A DNA stretch of 64,000 bases, taken from positions 868,001-932,000 of the forward strand of contig NZ_AP024883.1 of the NCBI RefSeq assembly GCF_024346955.1, read 5' to 3'. Of this stretch, positions 54,470 through 62,957 are shown in pieces (the first letter of the stretch is position 1; the number at the start of each line of letters is the position of its first letter). Origin of the DNA: Vibrio mangrovi. GTDB lineage: Bacteria > Pseudomonadota > Gammaproteobacteria > Enterobacterales > Vibrionaceae. A program made the position numbers and the translations under genes. The notes under the pieces are model-generated. The model was not told the origin of the DNA, made no database searches, and saw only the letters and a program-made list of their open reading frames with translations.

Positions 54470-55693
54470 ATGGACATTATTCTTGGTGTAGTGATGTTTA
54501 CTCTGATTGTACTTGTTTTGGTTTTGGTGATTCTGTTTGCCAAATCTAAGCTTGTACCAACAGGTGACATTACGATTCTAATTAATAACGATCCAGATAA
54601 AGCGATCGTTTCCAGCCCCGGCGGTAAACTGTTGGGTGCACTGGCGGGCTCTGGTATTTTCGTATCATCCGCTTGTGGTGGTGGTGGCTCTTGTGGTCAG
54701 TGCCGGGTAAAAGTTAAAGCGGGTGGTGGTGATATTCTTCCAACAGAATTGAGCCATATCTCTAAAGGTGAAGCTCGTGAAGGTGAGCGTCTGGCGTGTC
54801 AGGTTTCTGTGAAAACAGATATGGAAATCGAACTGCCGGAAGAAATCTTCGGAGTGAAAAAATGGGAATGTTCCGTTATCTCGAACGATAACAAAGCTAC
54901 TTTTATCAAGGAGCTGAAGTTACAAATCCCTGACGGAGAATCTGTTCCGTTTCGTGCGGGAGGATATATCCAGATTGAAGCTCCGGCACACCATATCAAG
55001 TACTCAGATTTTGATGTACCTGATGAGTATCGTTCAGATTGGGATAAATTTAATCTGTTCCGCTACGAATCGAAAGTTGATGAAGACATCATTCGGGCAT
55101 ATTCGATGGCAAACTATCCTGAAGAATTTGGCATTATCATGCTGAATGTTCGGATTGCAACGCCACCGCCAAATAATCCGAATGTACCACCGGGTCAGAT
55201 GTCATCTTATATCTGGTCTCTGAAAGAGGGAGACAAGGTGACGATTTCTGGACCGTTTGGTGAGTTCTTTGCCAAAGATACTGATGCGGAAATGGTCTTT
55301 ATCGGTGGTGGTGCCGGTATGGCTCCAATGCGTTCTCACATCTTTGACCAACTGAAGCGTCTGAAATCTAAACGTAAGATGAGTTTCTGGTATGGTGCAC
55401 GTTCGAAGCGGGAAATGTTCTATGTGGAAGATTTCGATGAACTGCAAGCAGAGAACGACAACTTCAATTGGTTCTGTGCACTTTCAGATCCATTACCGGA
55501 AGATAACTGGGACGGCTATACCGGTTTCATTCACAATGTTCTGTTTGAGAACTATCTGAAGGATCATGATGCACCCGAAGACTGTGAATACTATATGTGT
55601 GGGCCACCGGTCATGAACGCAGCAGTAATCAATATGTTGAAAGATCTGGGTGTGGAAGAAGAAAATATCCTTCTGGATGATTTCGGCGGTTAA
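54470..55693 (+). CDS. nqrF: Na+-NQR subunit F (NADH dehydrogenase)
   Basis: Electron-entry subunit. One N-terminal span, a 2Fe-2S ferredoxin domain with C69, C75, C78 in S-A-C-G-G-G-G-S-C-G-Q-C and the fourth in ERLACQV, then FAD (RAYSMANYP) and NADH-binding (FIGGGAGMAPMRSH) domains. 407 residues, as in V. cholerae. A hairpin terminator follows at 55719-55750. Confidence 0.97.
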   Translation: MDIILGVVMFTLIVLVLVLVILFAKSKLVPTGDITILINNDPDKAIVSSPGGKLLGALAGSGIFVSSACGGGGSCGQCRVKVKAGGGDILPTELSHISKGEAREGERLACQVSVKTDMEIELPEEIFGVKKWECSVISNDNKATFIKELKLQIPDGESVPFRAGGYIQIEAPAHHIKYSDFDVPDEYRSDWDKFNLFRYESKVDEDIIRAYSMANYPEEFGIIMLNVRIATPPPNNPNVPPGQMSSYIWSLKEGDKVTISGPFGEFFAKDTDAEMVFIGGGAGMAPMRSHIFDQLKRLKSKRKMSFWYGARSKREMFYVEDFDELQAENDNFNWFCALSDPLPEDNWDGYTGFIHNVLFENYLKDHDAPEDCEYYMCGPPVMNAAVINMLKDLGVEEENILLDDFGG

Positions 55694-55718
55694 GCTTTCG
55701 CTTCACTCTCGGTATAAT

Positions 55719-55750
55719 ATGGCTGGCTGTAAAAAGTCAGCCATTGTTTT
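55719..55750 (+). terminator. Probable terminator after nqrF
   Basis: ATGGCTG (55719-55725) pairs with CAGCCAT (55738-55744), followed by TGTTTT. It occupies the place where apbE normally follows nqrF in vibrios. Confidence 0.6.
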
Positions 55751-55829
55751 ATCCGGACCCGAAGCTTGTGATGTCAACAAGTATACACGTCAGTATGTTG
55801 TCTGACGGTGGCTGACATGAGGTATAAAT

Positions 55830-56063
55830 ATGAGTACTTTCCTGATTACTTTTGCAATGTTTGTGATTGTGATTGCTGCAATGGCAGTTGGATACATCTT
55901 TCAAAAGAAAATGGTCAGCGGTAGTTGTGGTGGTTTAGGCTCAGTCGGTATTGAAAAAGTCTGTAATTGCCCTGAACCTTGTGATGCCCGTAAGAAACGG
56001 GAAGCTAAAGAAGCAGCTAGAGCTGAACGTTTAGCTGAGTGGAATAAGGATCGCATTGCCTAA
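55830..56063 (+). CDS. nqrM: NqrM, Na+-NQR maturation factor (DUF539)
   Basis: 77 residues: one N-terminal membrane span (residues 4-24), then the conserved cysteines in SGSCGGLGSVGIEKVCNCPEPCD, then a charged helix. NqrM delivers or inserts the iron between NqrD and NqrE. It normally lies after apbE; here it follows nqrF by 136 bases with no apbE between. AGGTATAAAT precedes the ATG. Confidence 0.93.
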   Translation: MSTFLITFAMFVIVIAAMAVGYIFQKKMVSGSCGGLGSVGIEKVCNCPEPCDARKKREAKEAARAERLAEWNKDRIA

Positions 56064-56121
56064 AATCGAATTTTGGTTCACTCATTGATTCATTACTTGC
56101 TGCTCTCATCAGATACTGACC

Positions 56122-56150
56122 GCTCTGTTTTGAGAGCCGCTTTTCTTCTT
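56122..56150 (+). terminator. Weak terminator after nqrM
   Basis: Five-bp stem GCTCT/AGAGC (56122-56137) followed by a pyrimidine-rich TTTTCTTCTTCTG tract. Confidence 0.4.
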
Positions 56151-56275
56151 CTGTTTTCTTTTTTATCAGTCGATTGCTTTTCCTCTCACCTTTGTTTTAT
56201 TTCCCGTATCCCACTTTCAGATAACTAATACATTAATCTATGAAATAGATTATCGATAAAATTAGATCGCGATTT

Positions 56276-56313
56276 TTGAAAAAGTTGTTATGATTAACTG
56301 TATATATATACAG
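56276..56313 (+). promoter_or_regulatory. SOS promoter with consensus LexA box
   Basis: CTGTATATATATACAG at 56298-56313 is a perfect CTGT-(AT)4-ACAG LexA operator. TTGAAA at 56276-56281 with a 17-base spacer to TGTATA (56299-56304) gives a plausible promoter whose -10 lies under the box. The next start codon is at 56329, so transcripts would have a very short leader. It should control the radical SAM gene and dinB. Confidence 0.9.
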
Positions 56314-56328
56314 TATTGTTGTGTTGTT

Positions 56329-57396
56329 ATGTCGAGATTTGTTGCAGGAAAGCGATTTCTGGGGCGGGGAACTATGTCGACAATTCCGGGACGTTTTGAT
56401 GTCCGGATTGTTGAAGCTGATGATTGCTCCAAAGCTGAGGCGATTCCGGATACTGAAGTTCGTTACGAATATGCAAAAACAGTGATTTCATCGAATCAGT
56501 CACCTGATATTCCATTTCGTCTTTCCGTAAATCCATATCGTGGCTGTGAACATGGTTGTATTTATTGTTTTGCCCGTCCGACACATGCCTATCTGGACTT
56601 ATCTCCTGGTCTTGATTTTGAAACTCGTCTGACTGCGAAGATTAATGCGCCTGAGGTTTTCGAAGCGGAACTCAGACATCCTGATTATCAGTGTCAGCCT
56701 ATTGCAATAGGGATGAATACGGACGCCTATCAACCGATCGAAAAAGAACTGAAAATCACTCAGAGGTTACTGAAAATTGCATATGAATATAAACAGCCTG
56801 TTTCTCTGATTACCAAAAGCTCTCTGATTCTTAGAGATCTTGAATTATTACAATTGATGGCATCAGAACATCTCGTTCATACGGCAATTAGCCTGACGAC
56901 TCTGGATAATGATTTATCTCGCAGGCTTGAACCCAGAGCTGTTTCTGGTGCGGTTCGCCTGAAAACGATTCGAGCTCTGAGGGAAAAGAACATTCCGGTC
57001 ACGGTGATGATTGCTCCGATGATTCCTTTTATCAATGACCATGAGTTAGAAGTACTGATCCAGGCAAGTGTTGATGCCGGAGCCGAGCGAGTCGGATACG
57101 TGATGTTGCGCTTGCCCCATGAAGTTGCACCTTTATTTGAAGATTGGTTACAGTTACATTTTCCACAGCGGGCTGAACGGGTACTTAACCATATTCGAAG
57201 TATGCGAGGCGGGCAGTTATATAATGGACAATTTGGAAAGCGGATGACGGGGGAAGGGGTTTATGCTGATCTCATCCGGCAACGTTTTCATCTGGCAAGA
57301 CGTAAAGCCAGATTAGATGTCCGCGATCTGAATATATTGGATTGCAGTCGTTTTCAATTACCTCCCCGGAGCGGGGAACAAATGATACTGTTCTGA
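56329..57396 (+). CDS. Radical SAM protein of the PA0069/SplB-like family
   Basis: 355 residues. The radical SAM cluster is C73-x3-C77-x2-C80 in GCEHGCIYCFARPTHAY, and the rest (IGMNTDAYQPIEKELKITQRLL, SLITKSSLILRDLELL, MIAPMIPFINDHEL) is typical of COG1533, which includes spore photoproduct lyase-like proteins annotated as DNA repair photolyases. Start chosen at ATG 56329 because the segment G-R-G-T-M-S-T-I-P-G-R-F corresponds to a conserved N-terminal motif; ATG 56374, preceded by GGGGAAC, is an alternative. A frame from 56290 would start inside the LexA box. dinB follows by 25 bases. Substrate unknown. Confidence 0.87.
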   Translation: MSRFVAGKRFLGRGTMSTIPGRFDVRIVEADDCSKAEAIPDTEVRYEYAKTVISSNQSPDIPFRLSVNPYRGCEHGCIYCFARPTHAYLDLSPGLDFETRLTAKINAPEVFEAELRHPDYQCQPIAIGMNTDAYQPIEKELKITQRLLKIAYEYKQPVSLITKSSLILRDLELLQLMASEHLVHTAISLTTLDNDLSRRLEPRAVSGAVRLKTIRALREKNIPVTVMIAPMIPFINDHELEVLIQASVDAGAERVGYVMLRLPHEVAPLFEDWLQLHFPQRAERVLNHIRSMRGGQLYNGQFGKRMTGEGVYADLIRQRFHLARRKARLDVRDLNILDCSRFQLPPRSGEQMILF

Positions 57397-57421
57397 TTTC
57401 ATGGATGAGGGAGTAAATACG

Positions 57422-58489
57422 GTGTCGTCAGAAACGATCAGAAAAATTATCCATATTGATATGGATTGTTTTTTTGCTGCTGTTGAGATGCGTGATTTTC
57501 CTGAATTTCGGGGTATTCCATTAGCTGTAGGGGGAAGTCAGAAACAGCGTGGGGTGATTAGTACATGTAACTACGAAGCCCGTAAATTTGGGGTTCGCTC
57601 AGCAATGCCGACAGCTCAGGCACTCAAACTATGTCCACACCTGAGAGTTGTACCGGGAAGAATGGAAGTTTACCGGGCAACCTCAGTACGGATTCGGGAG
57701 ATTATGTCCCGCTATACTGAAATGATTGAGCCACTGTCATTGGATGAAGCTTATCTGGATGTGACGAATTCTTCATCCTGCCATGGTTCTGCAACCTTGA
57801 TGGCTCAATCGATTCGTGCGGATATCTGGAATGAATTACAACTGACTGCCTCTGCCGGAGTTGCTCCGGTTAAATTTCTGGCTAAAGTGGCCTCCGATAT
57901 GAATAAACCTAATGGACAGTATGTTGTGACCCCTGAGCAGATGCAGGAGGTGATCGATAACTTGCCTCTGGAAAGAATTCCGGGTGTAGGTAAAGTTGCA
58001 TTAGAGCGACTGCATCAGGCTGGTTTGTTTTTGGGGCAGGATGTCAGGCTGGCAAACTATCGGCAGTTGCTGCATGATTTTGGTCGTTTGGGCGCTTCTC
58101 TGTGGAAAAAGTGTCATGGTATTGATGAACGTGAAGTGGTTTCTAAACGGGAAAGGAAATCTGTAGGTGTGGAAAGAACACTGAGCCAGAATATCAGAAC
58201 TTTTGAGGAATGCTGGACGCTGATTGAAAGGCATCTTTACCCTGAGTTGCAGCAGAGGCTGGATAAACTGGAAGAAAGCAGAGAAATTATCAAGCAGGGT
58301 GTGAAAATGAAATTCGCAGACTTTCAGTTGACGACTATTGAACATATTCAGGATCAGCTTGATTTAGACGATTTTAAAATTCTGTTACAAAAGATCTTAC
58401 AACGGCAGGGAAACAGAGAGATCAGGCTGTTAGGGCTTCACGTCATGTTAAAGCCCAGAGAAGCTTATCAGCAACTGAGTTTCTTCTGA
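57422..58489 (+). CDS. dinB: DNA polymerase IV (DinB)
   Basis: Y-family translesion polymerase, made during the SOS response and able to extend past damaged bases. Palm motifs: HIDMDCFFAAVE (catalytic D13) and SLDEAYLD (catalytic D-E near residues 106-107). The helix-hairpin-helix (PGVGKVALERL) and little finger follow. GTG 57422 has GAGGGAG eight bases upstream, while ATG 57401 has none. 355 residues versus 351 in E. coli. Lies 25 bases behind the radical SAM gene with no terminator between, so under the same LexA box. Confidence 0.96.
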   Translation: MSSETIRKIIHIDMDCFFAAVEMRDFPEFRGIPLAVGGSQKQRGVISTCNYEARKFGVRSAMPTAQALKLCPHLRVVPGRMEVYRATSVRIREIMSRYTEMIEPLSLDEAYLDVTNSSSCHGSATLMAQSIRADIWNELQLTASAGVAPVKFLAKVASDMNKPNGQYVVTPEQMQEVIDNLPLERIPGVGKVALERLHQAGLFLGQDVRLANYRQLLHDFGRLGASLWKKCHGIDEREVVSKRERKSVGVERTLSQNIRTFEECWTLIERHLYPELQQRLDKLEESREIIKQGVKMKFADFQLTTIEHIQDQLDLDDFKILLQKILQRQGNREIRLLGLHVMLKPREAYQQLSFF

Positions 58490-58602
58490 TAAGAATTAAG
58501 GTGTTGGCATCATTTGTTGCCTTCTTCCTGCATGATCACATTTATGTTGCAATGTATAATTAGGTTATTATTGAAAAATGATATACCTGAGATTTCACAA
58601 TA

Positions 58603-58845
58603 ATGTCACTTAGTGTTAAGCAAAAGTATCTGACCATAACATGTCTGTTCGCCGGACTACTGTTCTCTTCCGGTGGCTACGCCGGACAATGCCATTTTAA
58701 TATTCAGAATGAGGTTCATCTGACCAGGACGAAGCATATTCAGCAACAGGAATTATGTGATTCATTCGATCAATTGATAAAAGCAGAGCAGGACTTACAG
58801 GAAAAAATTCCTGAATTAAGAAACTATCAGGTGTTTACCATATAA
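58603..58845 (+). CDS. Small secreted hypothetical protein
   Basis: 80 residues. A cleavable signal peptide is clear (basic start, hydrophobic core TITCLFAGLLFSS, cleavage after G-G-Y-A). The mature part is about 54 residues with two cysteines (Q-C-H-F and E-L-C-D) that could form a disulfide, and a helical, charged C-terminal half. I do not recognise the family. It precedes a membrane-bound diguanylate cyclase by 75 bases on the same strand, so a periplasmic partner role is conceivable. Confidence 0.68.
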   Translation: MSLSVKQKYLTITCLFAGLLFSSGGYAGQCHFNIQNEVHLTRTKHIQQQELCDSFDQLIKAEQDLQEKIPELRNYQVFTI

Positions 58846-58920
58846 ACTTATCATTAGCAGAGCTGTACAACCAAGGGGCGGCAGCCCGGCAATTATTCAG
58901 CTATATACTGGAATTATCCA

Positions 58921-60456
58921 ATGAGATTAAAGAATCTGGGGTTGCGTTGGCTGGTATCTAGCATGTCCTTATGTGTGGTTATTCTTTTTCTTATTTTTTA
59001 TTTTGCATTTAAGTATGCCTGGACACATGAGAAGCAAGCCAGAGAAGCCCGTTATCTACAGCGTATGGAGACTGAGCGTGTCGAAACTCTTCTGGAAATG
59101 AAGGGAGCAGAAATGACTTCGGCACTGGCAGATTATGCAGCCTGGAATGATATGGCAGCATTCATTCGCTCTCCGGATGATACATTTAAAACTGACAGCA
59201 TGAATTTGCATGCCTTAATCTCGGTTGGTCTCAACGGTTTTTTTATGTATGACCCTGATTTTAAACTGGTTTGGGGGCTTCGGTATGACTACCGGACACA
59301 GAGTACTATCGGCTTTGATGATTTAGATTTCCATCTCCGGAAGATTTTGCAGGAAACTTCTGAAATGCAGGAGGAAACAGTTCAGCCGATACTTCGTTTT
59401 CTGGTGATTAACGGCAGCCCCTATCTGGTTGCATCTTCCCGGGTCTGCAACAGTCAAGGGTATCAGTGTCATTCTGGTTATATGATCTTTTTGCAAGAGA
59501 TACGTCAGTCATTTATTCAGGAAATAGAAAAAGCAACCGGGTTGATCTTATCCGTGCTGGTTGAGTCTTCTTTGGAACCTCTGACATATCCCACATTAGA
59601 AGATAACATTTCTTATATTGAGAAACATGGTTATCGCGATGATATGTATGTGCTGATCCGTATTCATCATGATGTACAGTTGCCCAGTTTTCTTGACTGG
59701 GAAGAAGTCTCTGCCTTAGTCGGTTTTTCAGTACTGATGTTCATGATTAATTTATATGTGGTGAACTATCTGGTAAGCCCGATTCGATCAGCAAATCAGG
59801 TTCTGGAAAAATTTAAGATCTCTGGTGGAAAAATGCCGAAGGCCAATACTTTCCTTTCCAAGGAGATGAGAGCGTTTTCCCAGACAATCAATAGCATTGT
59901 TGACCAACTGGAGAAAAGTCGTCAGGAGTTACAGTGGCAGTCAGAACATGATCCATTAACCCGTATCGCCAATCGACGACGTTTAGAGAAAGATATTCTT
60001 CGTTTCATCGAGGAGTGTCATTATCCGCACATGTTACTTTTTTTGGCCGATATCGATCATTTCAAGCAATACAACGATCATTACGGGCATATGGAAGGGG
60101 ACTTTGTTTTGCAAAAAATATCCCGGGCTTTTTCTCAATTCCCTTTTGATGAAGAAATGAGTGTTGCAAGATTTGGTGGGGAAGAGTTTTGTATTGTACT
60201 GGCAAGTGATCATGAGTTGGATGGAAGTCGGTATGCAGAGCAGTTGGTTCGGTTAATTGAATCATTGAATATTCCTCATGCCTGCTCCCCAACGCAGCCA
60301 ATCCTGACGATCAGTGTTGGCGGAATAGTGATTGAACATCCTGATGCTGAAGACTATCTACAGTTCTTCCATGAGGCAGATAGTGTACTTTATCAGGCGA
60401 AAGCTCTAGGTCGTGCCCGCTTCGTCGTTCAGCCGTTTACAAAAAATAGTGATTAA
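58921..60456 (+). CDS. Membrane diguanylate cyclase with CHASE4-like sensor
   Basis: 511 residues. N-terminal membrane span (residues 10-30), a periplasmic domain of about 230 residues resembling CHASE4 (EMTSALADYAAWNDMAAFI, FMYDPDFKLVWGLRYD), a second span near 263-285 followed by a HAMP-like linker and a short coiled coil, then GGDEF. The active site reads ARFGGEEF with GGEEF near residues 418-422, and DPLTRIANRRRLE starts the domain. I do not see the RxxD inhibitory site. Predicted to make c-di-GMP in response to a periplasmic signal. Confidence 0.88.
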   Translation: MRLKNLGLRWLVSSMSLCVVILFLIFYFAFKYAWTHEKQAREARYLQRMETERVETLLEMKGAEMTSALADYAAWNDMAAFIRSPDDTFKTDSMNLHALISVGLNGFFMYDPDFKLVWGLRYDYRTQSTIGFDDLDFHLRKILQETSEMQEETVQPILRFLVINGSPYLVASSRVCNSQGYQCHSGYMIFLQEIRQSFIQEIEKATGLILSVLVESSLEPLTYPTLEDNISYIEKHGYRDDMYVLIRIHHDVQLPSFLDWEEVSALVGFSVLMFMINLYVVNYLVSPIRSANQVLEKFKISGGKMPKANTFLSKEMRAFSQTINSIVDQLEKSRQELQWQSEHDPLTRIANRRRLEKDILRFIEECHYPHMLLFLADIDHFKQYNDHYGHMEGDFVLQKISRAFSQFPFDEEMSVARFGGEEFCIVLASDHELDGSRYAEQLVRLIESLNIPHACSPTQPILTISVGGIVIEHPDAEDYLQFFHEADSVLYQAKALGRARFVVQPFTKNSD

Positions 60457-60596
60457 TGATGTGTTCATATTTATTTACAGTTGAATATGTACTAATTTGA
60501 GTTCTGACTAGGTGATATCACGCAATTTGATTGTGAAACGTTGCATTTTTGATTATTGTACTCATCAACTAGTTCATTGGTATTCGTGTGAGTTGT

Positions 60597-61955
60597 ATGA
60601 CACAATCTTCGTCGCGTGATTTTTTCGCTTCTCGTCTTGGATTTATCCTTTCTGCCTCAGGGGCAGCTGTTGGTTTAGGAAATATCTGGGGATTTCCTAC
60701 CCAGGCTGCTAGTAATGGCGGTGGTGCATTTCTGTTGGTTTACCTGATTTTGATCGCATTTGTGGCATTTCCTATGCTGGTCGTTGAAATGGCGATCGGA
60801 CGGCATGGTCAGGCTAATCCGGTAGACAGTATGCGTTCACTTTCATCTCAGCCGGGAACTCAGAAAATCGCTTCCGGAGTCGGATGGCTGGGTTTGAGTG
60901 TTCCCTGTGCGGTACTGGCTTTTTACAGTATTGTCGGTGGCTGGATTATCTGTTTCTTTCTGGCTGCATTGAGCAATTTGTTGGGCTGGAGCGAAATATC
61001 ACAGTGGCTGGAGGGTTTTTCGGTTGAACGCAATCTTCTTGGGACTGTTATTTTTTATGTTTTAACAATCTTAATTGTTCAGGGCGGAGTGAAACAAGGG
61101 ATTGAAAAATGGTCAACCCGGCTGATGCCAGCGTTGTTTGTTCTGTTTGCTGTGTTATTTGTCTATATTCTGATGCAGGACGGTGCAGTTGAAGGGCTGA
61201 AACAGTATTTGATTCCTGATTTTTCTAAAATATGGAATAAAGACCTGATTCTTGCGGCTATGGGGCAAGGGTTCTTCTCATTGACGATCGGTGGATGTTC
61301 CATGCTGGTTTATGGTTCCTATCTGAGTAAGAAGGAAAACCTGCCGAAAATGGCTCTGAGTGTGACTCTGGTTGATACGGGGGTTGCATTTATTGCCGGT
61401 CTTGTCGTGATGCCAGCTATGTTTGTAGCGATGAAGCAGGGCGTTGAAATATATGCTGCAGATGGCAGTTTACTGAATTCGGATACGTTGGTTTTTCGGG
61501 TATTACCGATGATGTTTGAGAGTCTTGGAGTGCTTGGGCAGATATTTGCGGCGGTTTTCTTCCTGTTATTGACGATTGCTGCATTGACCTCGTCTATTTC
61601 AATGCTTGAATGTCCTGTGACACTGGTCAGCGAACGCTGGAATACTGGCAGAAATTCGACGACCTGGGGATTAGGAGCTGTGATTGCCGTATTCAGCGTC
61701 ATTGTTCTTTATCATTTCTCTGAACTGTTTGGTCTGGTTGTCATGCTGGCGACACAGTATCTTCAGCCTTTTGCTGCATTAATGTTCTGTATATTAGGCG
61801 GCTGGGTCTGGCGTCATCATTCGAAAGTTGCAGAGCTTCAGCTCGGCTTTCCCGAGCTTCCTCAGCACTGGTTCGGACGTATATGGCCGACATATGTTAA
61901 ATACATATGCCCGATCTTTGTGGTTGCTGTGCTGTGGTTTTCTCTGTTTTCCTGA
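60597..61955 (+). CDS. Sodium-dependent neurotransmitter symporter-family (NSS/SNF) transporter
   Basis: Inner-membrane Na+-coupled amino-acid-type symporter, 452 residues, 11-12 predicted spans. The NSS signature is at the N-terminus: SRLGFILSASGAAVGLGNIWGFP, with the Na1/Na2-site G-A-A-V-G-L-G-N-I-W. ATG 60597 was chosen with GTGAG upstream; GTG 60588 is an alternative. Bacterial relatives carry tryptophan, tyrosine or other amino acids, and the substrate here is unknown. It uses the Na+ gradient the Nqr pump generates. Confidence 0.88.
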   Translation: MTQSSSRDFFASRLGFILSASGAAVGLGNIWGFPTQAASNGGGAFLLVYLILIAFVAFPMLVVEMAIGRHGQANPVDSMRSLSSQPGTQKIASGVGWLGLSVPCAVLAFYSIVGGWIICFFLAALSNLLGWSEISQWLEGFSVERNLLGTVIFYVLTILIVQGGVKQGIEKWSTRLMPALFVLFAVLFVYILMQDGAVEGLKQYLIPDFSKIWNKDLILAAMGQGFFSLTIGGCSMLVYGSYLSKKENLPKMALSVTLVDTGVAFIAGLVVMPAMFVAMKQGVEIYAADGSLLNSDTLVFRVLPMMFESLGVLGQIFAAVFFLLLTIAALTSSISMLECPVTLVSERWNTGRNSTTWGLGAVIAVFSVIVLYHFSELFGLVVMLATQYLQPFAALMFCILGGWVWRHHSKVAELQLGFPELPQHWFGRIWPTYVKYICPIFVVAVLWFSLFS

Positions 61956-61966
61956 TGGGTTTCGTT

Positions 61967-61987
61967 GATGAGAGCAGTGCTCTCATC
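61967..61987 (+). other. Perfect 9-bp hairpin after the NSS transporter gene
   Basis: GATGAGAGC (61967-61975) / GCTCTCATC (61979-61987), with a 3-base loop. No T tract follows, so it is at best a weak terminator. Confidence 0.5.
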
Positions 61988-62008
61988 TGAGTAAAGACGA
62001 CTCTGTAT

Positions 62009-62044
62009 AAAATCCCTCAAGAGCCAGATTATGGCTTTTGAGGG
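62009..62044 (-). terminator. Rho-independent terminator after rimK
   Basis: CCCTCAAGAGCCA (62014-62026) pairs with TGGCTTTTGAGGG (62032-62044), with ATTTTATA following on the minus strand. Confidence 0.78.
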
Positions 62045-62051
62045 GAATCAT

Positions 62052-62957
62052 TTAACCTCTTCCTCTAGTTTTAGTTTTTCTGGAATGTGCATTTTTCTCA
62101 ACAAATTCAATGATCATTCCTGCAATGTCTTTCCCGGTTGCTTTTTCAATCCCTTCCAGGCCGGGAGATGAATTTACTTCCATCACCAACGGTCCTCTGG
62201 AGGAACGGAGTAAATCAACACCGGCAACATTCAAACCCATGACCTTTGCAGCATCAATGGCTGTTTTTCTCTCCAGTGGTGAAATCTTAACCAGAGCCGC
62301 GGTTCCACCCCGATGTAAATTAGAACGGAATTCCCCTTCAGCTCCCTGACGCTTCATCGATGCTATGACTTTATCACCGATAACAAAACAACGGATATCC
62401 GCACCACCGGCTTCCTGGATATATTCCTGAACCATGATATTGGCTTTGAGTCCCATGAAGGCTTCAATAACACTTTCTGCTGCTTTACGGTTTTCTGCCA
62501 GAACAACCCCAATCCCCTGAGTTCCTTCAAGAAGCTTAATAACTACCGGTGCTCCGCCAACCATTTTCAGCAAGTCTTTTATATCATCCGGTTTACTGGC
62601 AAAGCCGGTAATTGGCATGCCGATTCCTTTTCTGGACAGTAACTGCATGGAGCGGAGTTTGTCTCTGGAACGGCTGATAGCAACAGATTCGTTTACCGGA
62701 TAAACCCCCATCATTTCAAATTGACGCAAGACGGCAGTGCCATAGAAAGTCACCGATGCTCCAATTCTTGGAATGATGGCATCAAATCCTGATAGTTCTT
62801 CTCCTTTAAAGTGAATCTCCGGCTTTTCGGAGTTAATGTTCATGTAACAACGCAAGGCATCGATCACTTTGTACTCATGTCCCCGGATCTGGCATGCTTC
62901 AATGAGCCGCTGAGTTGAATAGAGAGAACTGTTTCTGGAAAGAATCCCTATTTTCAT
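62052..62957 (-). CDS. rimK: Ribosomal protein S6 modification enzyme RimK
   Basis: ATP-grasp ligase that adds glutamate residues to the C-terminus of ribosomal protein S6. VVIKLLEGTQGIGVVLAE (ATP-grasp core), IMVQEYIQEAGGADIRCFVIGD and VMEVNSSPGLEGIE (metal-binding) are all present. 301 residues, as in E. coli RimK (300). Overlaps rimB by four bases. RimK activity in pseudomonads is modulated by RimB and c-di-GMP; the same link is possible here given the c-di-GMP genes in this window. Confidence 0.94.
   Translation of the reverse strand: MKIGILSRNSSLYSTQRLIEACQIRGHEYKVIDALRCYMNINSEKPEIHFKGEELSGFDAIIPRIGASVTFYGTAVLRQFEMMGVYPVNESVAISRSRDKLRSMQLLSRKGIGMPITGFASKPDDIKDLLKMVGGAPVVIKLLEGTQGIGVVLAENRKAAESVIEAFMGLKANIMVQEYIQEAGGADIRCFVIGDKVIASMKRQGAEGEFRSNLHRGGTAALVKISPLERKTAIDAAKVMGLNVAGVDLLRSSRGPLVMEVNSSPGLEGIEKATGKDIAGMIIEFVEKNAHSRKTKTRGRG

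Noticed and set aside
56290..56328. Earlier start for the radical SAM protein
   Set aside because: The frame would begin inside the LexA box.
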